Assembly: GCF_011745365.1 (NCBI RefSeq)
Contig: NW_024468911.1
Location: forward strand, 2,784,759 to 2,848,758
Reading direction: 5' to 3'
Source of the DNA: Cryphonectria parasitica EP155
Taxonomy: Eukaryota > Ascomycota > Sordariomycetes > Diaporthales > Cryphonectriaceae
Length of the DNA stretch: 64,000 nucleotides
In this document: positions 58,473 to 64,000 of the stretch, piece after piece
Numbering within the stretch: position 1 is the first letter of the stretch
How the letters are laid out: each line of letters opens with the position of its first letter
Position numbers and translations under genes: made by a program
Notes under the pieces: model-generated
What the model saw: only the letters and a program-made list of their open reading frames with translations
Database searches by the model: none
What the model was told of the DNA's origin: nothing

Positions 58473-59313
58473 TGTCTGTTCTGGACTTTTAGAAGGGAAG
58501 ATAGGAAGAATAAAATGGGCCTTTTTCTTATGAAATTGGATGAGAGTGGGCAGGTGACAAGTCTCTTGAAGATCAGGAAGAGAATCGTGTGACTATTTGC
58601 ATAAAGATGCCGCTGATGACAAGCAAAGAAGAGTCAACATCTCAAATGACTGTCCAAGTAAATAGCGGCGGCATCTTTTTTTGCTCTTTTTCTTTTTCAG
58701 TTGCGATGCCGGAGACGTCATTGCCTGGTCGAACCTGCCAAGGGGGCACTGCTAGGACCCGCCCTAGCTATCCTAGCACGCATAGCAGCCCTTGTCATAA
58801 CGCCCGTGCTTACTTAGTCAGAAGGGCCTGCCTTCCGGCCGGCAAAGGCGCGACCGACCCAACGTCGTTTCTTTGGTACCATGGCAATAGCAGCAGCAAC
58901 TCGCGAGGCTCTCGCAATTGACAGCCTTAAAGTTCTTTTTTTTTTTTTTTTTTTTTTGTCTCGTCGACGACCTCGCCCAGTCATTCCCTCTGCTCGATCT
59001 CGACTTGGTGACGGAGTGGTGCACAATATTCACACTTTCGTAGCCTGAACCAATTTTCTTTGTCTATTTCTTAATCTTCTTGCTTCGCTCAGGGTCCTTT
59101 CACCTCTTCTCACGCCGCTCCGAGCGGCAGGCGAGACGTGCTTTCGAACTTTATTGATTCGCGGTCGCGCCAGAACAAAGAGATCTCATCCGCACCTCGC
59201 ATCCACGCCCCTCCTCTTCTTCATCAGGTGCTTTCAATCAACTTCGTCTTACAGACTCCTGCGATTCTCCTCTCCGCACTGATGACATTGCCGTCGCAGA
59301 TACCGATCTGATC
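58473..59313. other. Divergent promoter region of met2 and tho2
   Basis: No supported gene. It contains a 22-nt T run at 58936-58957 and pyrimidine-rich leader DNA before the tho2 start. Confidence 0.65.
58936..58957. repeat. 22-nt T homopolymer
   Basis: An uninterrupted thymine run in the met2/tho2 divergent region. Confidence 0.9.
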
Positions 59314-62300
59314 ATGGCTCCGAAGCGCAAGAGGACTGCCGACTCGGGAGCCACCCGCCCTTCACCTCACCGACCAGGCGACACCAACTTGGCCCAACAT
59401 GACAGAGGCCGTACTGGCAGTGGCTCTAGGTCAAGGCGCAACGACCGCCGCGACTCAGGTGCCCCCTCGGCTGGCTCTGGCGCAGCAGCAGCAGCTCCTC
59501 CCAACCCATCATCTCTCGCCCGACCCTCCAGCGCATCATCTCAACCTGCCGTCGCCCCTGTGACCACGAACGCTCCCGTTCCACAGTCTCCTGCACATCC
59601 CTCGCCGATACAATCCGGCTACCGCTACGACATTGTGACTGATGCCCGACTGGGCAGTTGGGCGCAGGGCGGTCGCCAGGAGCTGATTCAGCATGGCATC
59701 CAGTCGCGTGATGACGAGGATTTGCAGGAGCTGTCTACGATCTTTCAGGAACTACTTCAGTCATGTCTTGACTACCGCCTGAGGGCTTCCGAGGCGGGCG
59801 AAGTCACTAAGGAGATCATTGGGCCCCACGATGCCGACAGCAGCGGCGCGCCCACCTTCGATGCCCACATCTTGTTTCTCGACACTGTCTCCGTCTACCT
59901 CGATGTTGAGACGAGCAAAAACGGTCAAAATCTGCGTGACTTTATGATCGCAACCAATATCGACCCTGCGCTGATGCGCCGTGTTCTCGAACCAGCCGTG
60001 CTGGAGCAGTTGGGGCTGATTCGCGAGACATTCACCAGGGTGGGAATTCGTCAGGCTACCAACATCTTGTACAAACAAGCAAATTATAACTTGTTGCGTG
60101 AGGAGACGGAGGGATATGCGAAGCTTGCAACGGAGCTCTTCACGACTTGCAACCACCAGGCCCCAAGCTCGGACGCGGTTCAAGCAGCCTTTGAGAGAGT
60201 CAAGGGTCTTATCGGTACTTTTGACCTGGACGTCGGTCGAGTCCTCGATGTCCTTCTCGACGTATTTGCCTCCGTTGTCATCAAGCAGAACCGGTTCTTC
60301 GTCAAGTTCTTGCGCATCAGTTCATGGTGGCCCCGCAGCCATGTGAAATCTTCGACTTTTTGTGGTGGGCTGCCAAAATGGGCGCTCCCGGAGTCGAGTC
60401 ACTGGCAGATCAGCGAGGAGGACGAACAGATACTCAGCGCTGAATGCTTACAGCGAGACCTTGACTTTTGGAGCAGGGCCCGAGAAGGGCGTCTCAGAAC
60501 ATACTTTGAACTCGGTGGCCGACAACTTCAGGGATCCGAGCTTCAGCGCATCAAGGCTGTCCTTGAATCGAGCGACCAACCGCCCGATGACCTCTCCCAT
60601 CTTGACTCGGAATCTCAATGGATCTTGGCCACCAAGACCCTGCCGCCTCAAGGAAACAGGGTCGCCGCCCAGCTGCTCGGCTTCAAGCTGCGTTTCTACG
60701 AATCGGATGTTCGGGATCAAGAGAACGATGTTATTCCTGCCAACCTCTTCTATATGACTGCACTGCTTATCAAGATCGGCTTCATTTCACTTGCAGACTT
60801 GTGGCCACACCTGTCCCCTGACGATGCCAACATGGAAGAGCATCGGAGGGAGAGAGAGAAGATACTCGAGGAGGAAGAGCGAAAGAAGACCGGCAGAGGC
60901 AACAACGCTCTGACCATGTCCGTCCTGACTAACGACTCCCCCGATCAACAGCCCACAAAGCCAGCTACCCAGACGAAAGCAACTGATGCATCCGAGGAAA
61001 AGGACAAGGACAAGGACAAGAAGCCCGAATATCCTCCTCAGAAAGTGCAGCTGCTGACCGAGCTTCTCACCATGGGGTCCATACCCGAAGCTCTCTATAT
61101 CTTAACGCAATATCCGTGGCTTCCAGAGGCATATCCGAACCTCTACAAGCTCATCAATCGCCTCCTTTTGTACTCCATACAGAAGGTCTCCGACGAATGC
61201 AGGGTCGTTCCTCGGGATTCTGGAGTGCAATCCGAGATTCCGGCGAAACGCCTTCCAGATATTGAGCAGACAGGTGTCGCCAAGGGATCTGTGAGACTTG
61301 GCCAGACACTGCAGAGGCGACCTTTCCGCTGGCCACACCCCGACGGCGAGAGCAACAATACGCCTTACAGGTACTACTGGGACGAGTGGGCTGACAACGT
61401 ACCCATCTGTCAAACTATCGATGATGTATTCACGCTTTGTGATACACTCATGAACCTGTCAGGAGTCAACATTGGCAGGAACCCGACGCTCCTTGCAAAG
61501 CTCGCTGGAATCGGGGCTATGAGTCTGTCTCAGGATCAGTCGCCTCAGAACGTGAACCGCTGGCAAGAACTACTCACACGTCTACTGGTCCCCGCCCTGA
61601 GCCTGACTGAACACAATTCTTTCGCTGTTCATGCTGTTTGGGATCTGCTGAAGCGATTCCCAATTACCACGCGGTACGCCATCTACTCGGAATGGTTCCT
61701 CGGCCGGACCTCGCGTAACACAGCGATCAAGTCGGCCTTCGCCCGTACCAAGGCAGAGACGAACAGTGTGCTCAAGCGGCTCTCCCTCACGAACCTGGCC
61801 TCGATGGCCAAAAAGCTCGCAAAGACTGCCTATTCGTCCCCTGGCGTCGTCTTCAAGACCGCTTTCGACCAGATCGAGGCCTATCCCAACCTGATCCAAG
61901 CCTTTGTCGAGTGCGCGAGATATTTCACCGATCTGGGCTATGACGTTCTGACGTGGTCTTTGATGAGTGCCTTGGGCGGAAAATCTCGAAGCCGGACACA
62001 AGAAGCATCCGTGTTACTCACCAGCAAATGGCTGCAAGCCCTGTCCAAGTTCTCTGGCCGTGTTTTCAAGCGATACCAGAACATGGCACCATCTCCGGTT
62101 CTTCAGTATGTCAACAGCCAATTGTCCAAAGGCAACTCTACAGACCTGGTGATACTTCGAGAGCTCATCCTGAGCATGGCTGGCGTGGTCTCCGATGTGG
62201 ACTTCACGGATGCTCAATTGCGGGCAATGACGGGCGGCGAGGTTTTGCGTCGGCAAACCTTGATCAAACTCGGCGATCGGCGATTCGAGTATGTCAGCGG

Positions 62301-64000
62301 TGCAAACCGTCTTATGCAGTCGCTGGTCGACACGAAGCTGGCTGGGAGGCTCCTGATCAACTTGGCTCAGTATCGCCAGTCAGCACTCTATCAGGACGAT
62401 GCTCATGTCAAGTATCTCGCCACAATCATGGACGAGGTTCAACAAGCATTGGCACAGTATCTTGATCTCCTCCGAAGCAATCTGACCCCGGATGACTTTG
62501 ACAAGCTCATTCCTGGTGTCGTGGAGCTGATGGCAATCTACGGTCTCGACGTCAATCTGGCTTTCATGATTGGAAGGGCCAGCCTGGCCCATCGTATGGC
62601 CAATACCAAAGGACCGGCAACCTCATCCACCAAGGATGGCTCCTCAAACCCTCAGACGGCGCGAGAGGTTATCGATGTTGATGGCGACCTGGCGATGAAT
62701 GAGACCATCGCTGATAGCCCGACGGACAAACAGGCGGCTGTCAAGAACGAGGCGGAGGATAAGATGGCTGTGGACGACATGCCTGTCCCAGAAAATTCAG
62801 GAGATGCGAGCGTGCCTCAAACGTCATCCGAGACACGAAAGCTTGACCCAATCGCAGACGTGCTACAGCCTATTGTTGATAGCATCCAGGACTCCTTCCC
62901 TCCATCGACCTGGAAGAGCCTCAGTCCAGAGTTCTATGTCACGTTCTGGTCTCTCTCTCTTGGCGACTTGCACGTGCCGCAGATGAGCTATGAGGCCGAA
63001 AACGATCGGCTCAACAAGGAATCCAACGACGTCATGAGAGATCGCACCGACATGACGCGACATGGAATGAACAAGAAAGAAGAAAAGAAGAAGGCTCTCC
63101 AGGCACTTGCACAGTCTATCAGGGAAGAATTGGGAAGCCATATCGAACGTTATCAAAAGACCAAATTCAGATTGGCCCGACAGGCCAAATACTGGTTTTC
63201 TGGGTCGATTGCAGAGTCGGCAGTGGTTGCTGATGCTCTATTGGAGCATTGCATATTGCCCAGGCTTCTCACCTCTGCGGCAGACACGGAATACTGCTTT
63301 CGATTGCTCAAATGCCTGCACGAGAACCAGACACCAAACTTCAAGCTCTTCACGCTCTATGAACAGCTCTTCAACGCAAACCGACTCCGTGCAATCATCT
63401 TCTCTGCAACAGTCCGCGAGGCCGAGTATTTGGGACGTTTCCTCAGATGCGTCCTCGAGGATCTGGCAAGGTGGCATGCTGATAAGACGGTCTATGAGAA
63501 GGAGGCTTTTGGGCCCAAGCGCAAGTATTTGAGCTTCGCCACCACCTTCGACGACGAAGGCAACCCAACGGCATTCGTCGAGCATCCATTTTTCCGAGAT
63601 TCTCATTATGAGTGGCACAAGAACCTTAACATTGCGCTGAAAGCCTGTCTGCAGGGAACTAAGGAGTGGATGCATATCCGGAACGCTCTGACGGTTCTCA
63701 AATGGGTCGCAGAATTCTTCCCCGCCGTCAACTTCATGGGGAACCAGATGCTGAAAGTTCTCGACGAGATCAAGGCCCGTGAAGACGGTTCGAAGGGTGG
63801 GTCCGAAGAAGAGCACCGTGTCGACCTCTCAGTTGCTGCTCAGACGGTCTTCGCGATGTTGAAGAGGCGAGACTCCAAATGGGTTGCTGTGCAAGCATTC
63901 CGTCCCAATGTGGTGAGCAGTACAAGAGCTTTCAAGCAGGAGACCAGCAGCGCTAACGCACCCACGCAGTCTGTCACGCCGCAGGATGGACCGAAGGATG
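59314..64000 (+). CDS. tho2: THO complex subunit 2 (Tho2), 3' end outside window
   Basis: An uninterrupted frame runs from ATG 59314 (MAPKRKRTADSGATRPSPHR) to the window edge, at least 1562 codons without a stop. The first 100 residues are disordered and basic. The conserved body begins at YRYDIVTDARLGSWAQGG. Family landmarks include FFVKFLRISSWWPR, GGLPKWALPESSHW, YPWLPEAYPNLYKLINRLL, YRYYWDEWADNVPICQTIDD, YAIYSEWFLGR, KTAYSSPGVVFKTAFDQIEA and TFWSLSLGDLHVPQMSYEAE. Tho2 is the large scaffold of THO/TREX, coupling transcription to mRNP assembly and nuclear export. A possible GT..AG intron near 63,913-63,969 (GTGAGC, CACGCAG) is stop-free, so the final stretch is uncertain. The C-terminus lies beyond the window. 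Confidence 0.92.
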   Translation, partial: MAPKRKRTADSGATRPSPHRPGDTNLAQHDRGRTGSGSRSRRNDRRDSGAPSAGSGAAAAAPPNPSSLARPSSASSQPAVAPVTTNAPVPQSPAHPSPIQSGYRYDIVTDARLGSWAQGGRQELIQHGIQSRDDEDLQELSTIFQELLQSCLDYRLRASEAGEVTKEIIGPHDADSSGAPTFDAHILFLDTVSVYLDVETSKNGQNLRDFMIATNIDPALMRRVLEPAVLEQLGLIRETFTRVGIRQATNILYKQANYNLLREETEGYAKLATELFTTCNHQAPSSDAVQAAFERVKGLIGTFDLDVGRVLDVLLDVFASVVIKQNRFFVKFLRISSWWPRSHVKSSTFCGGLPKWALPESSHWQISEEDEQILSAECLQRDLDFWSRAREGRLRTYFELGGRQLQGSELQRIKAVLESSDQPPDDLSHLDSESQWILATKTLPPQGNRVAAQLLGFKLRFYESDVRDQENDVIPANLFYMTALLIKIGFISLADLWPHLSPDDANMEEHRREREKILEEEERKKTGRGNNALTMSVLTNDSPDQQPTKPATQTKATDASEEKDKDKDKKPEYPPQKVQLLTELLTMGSIPEALYILTQYPWLPEAYPNLYKLINRLLLYSIQKVSDECRVVPRDSGVQSEIPAKRLPDIEQTGVAKGSVRLGQTLQRRPFRWPHPDGESNNTPYRYYWDEWADNVPICQTIDDVFTLCDTLMNLSGVNIGRNPTLLAKLAGIGAMSLSQDQSPQNVNRWQELLTRLLVPALSLTEHNSFAVHAVWDLLKRFPITTRYAIYSEWFLGRTSRNTAIKSAFARTKAETNSVLKRLSLTNLASMAKKLAKTAYSSPGVVFKTAFDQIEAYPNLIQAFVECARYFTDLGYDVLTWSLMSALGGKSRSRTQEASVLLTSKWLQALSKFSGRVFKRYQNMAPSPVLQYVNSQLSKGNSTDLVILRELILSMAGVVSDVDFTDAQLRAMTGGEVLRRQTLIKLGDRRFEYVSGANRLMQSLVDTKLAGRLLINLAQYRQSALYQDDAHVKYLATIMDEVQQALAQYLDLLRSNLTPDDFDKLIPGVVELMAIYGLDVNLAFMIGRASLAHRMANTKGPATSSTKDGSSNPQTAREVIDVDGDLAMNETIADSPTDKQAAVKNEAEDKMAVDDMPVPENSGDASVPQTSSETRKLDPIADVLQPIVDSIQDSFPPSTWKSLSPEFYVTFWSLSLGDLHVPQMSYEAENDRLNKESNDVMRDRTDMTRHGMNKKEEKKKALQALAQSIREELGSHIERYQKTKFRLARQAKYWFSGSIAESAVVADALLEHCILPRLLTSAADTEYCFRLLKCLHENQTPNFKLFTLYEQLFNANRLRAIIFSATVREAEYLGRFLRCVLEDLARWHADKTVYEKEAFGPKRKYLSFATTFDDEGNPTAFVEHPFFRDSHYEWHKNLNIALKACLQGTKEWMHIRNALTVLKWVAEFFPAVNFMGNQMLKVLDEIKAREDGSKGGSEEEHRVDLSVAAQTVFAMLKRRDSKWVAVQAFRPNVVSSTRAFKQETSSANAPTQSVTPQDGPKD

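Noticed and set aside
1..64000. Secondary-metabolite cluster, transposon with intact domains, CRISPR array or viral integration
   Set aside because: No PKS/NRPS, reverse transcriptase, transposase, regularly spaced repeats or viral genes were recognised on either strand.

Overview
This window is nuclear DNA of a filamentous ascomycete (Pezizomycotina, most likely a Sordariomycete). The evidence is short introns with GT..AG borders and CTAAC/CTGAC-like branch sites, single-copy housekeeping genes with fungal architectures, roughly balanced base composition with many homopolymer and dinucleotide tracts between genes, and no bacterial features such as operons, Shine-Dalgarno sites or CRISPR. I cannot name the genus. 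Exon joins were worked out by hand from splice sites and reading phase; no alignment was run.

Layout. Positions 1-11,500 are gene-poor. They hold one convincing small Cys/His-rich ORF (4531-4695), a doubtful two-exon gene near 6.7-7.1 kb, an AT-rich stretch at about 8.6-10.3 kb and a possibly decayed ORF near 10.4-10.8 kb. From 11.5 to 17.6 kb lie a secreted GH76 alpha-1,6-mannanase-type enzyme and tubulin-folding cofactor D. A 4.8 kb low-complexity gap follows. Next come a conserved-looking but unrecognised Q/P-rich protein (ends 24,532), a Hos3-type histone deacetylase (26,452-30,108, minus) and a hexokinase-family kinase with an 18-nt microexon (32,272-34,067, minus). At 35.4-37.3 kb a GILT-family thiol reductase and the scavenger decapping enzyme DcpS converge, and their coding regions overlap by 47 bp.

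From 37.8 to 45.4 kb are a tentative 101-aa gene, a single-pass membrane protein, a K/Q-rich nuclear-type protein and an MIT-like coiled-coil protein. From 46.9 to 58.5 kb lie a Lam/Ltc-type GRAM-VASt sterol-transfer protein, a PHO84-type phosphate permease with a long tail, and homoserine O-acetyltransferase. The window ends inside an intronless THO2 (THO/TREX) gene that starts at 59,314.

The genes do not form a pathway or a secondary-metabolite cluster. They are dispersed housekeeping functions: chromatin, mRNA export and decay, tubulin folding, sterol and phosphate transport, methionine synthesis, and wall or secretory enzymes. I found no convincing new multi-gene system. The most useful observations are gene-structure ones: the microexon, the antisense coding overlap, a stop-free intron, a very short intron, a small uncatalogued Cys-rich ORF, and possible pseudogene traces.
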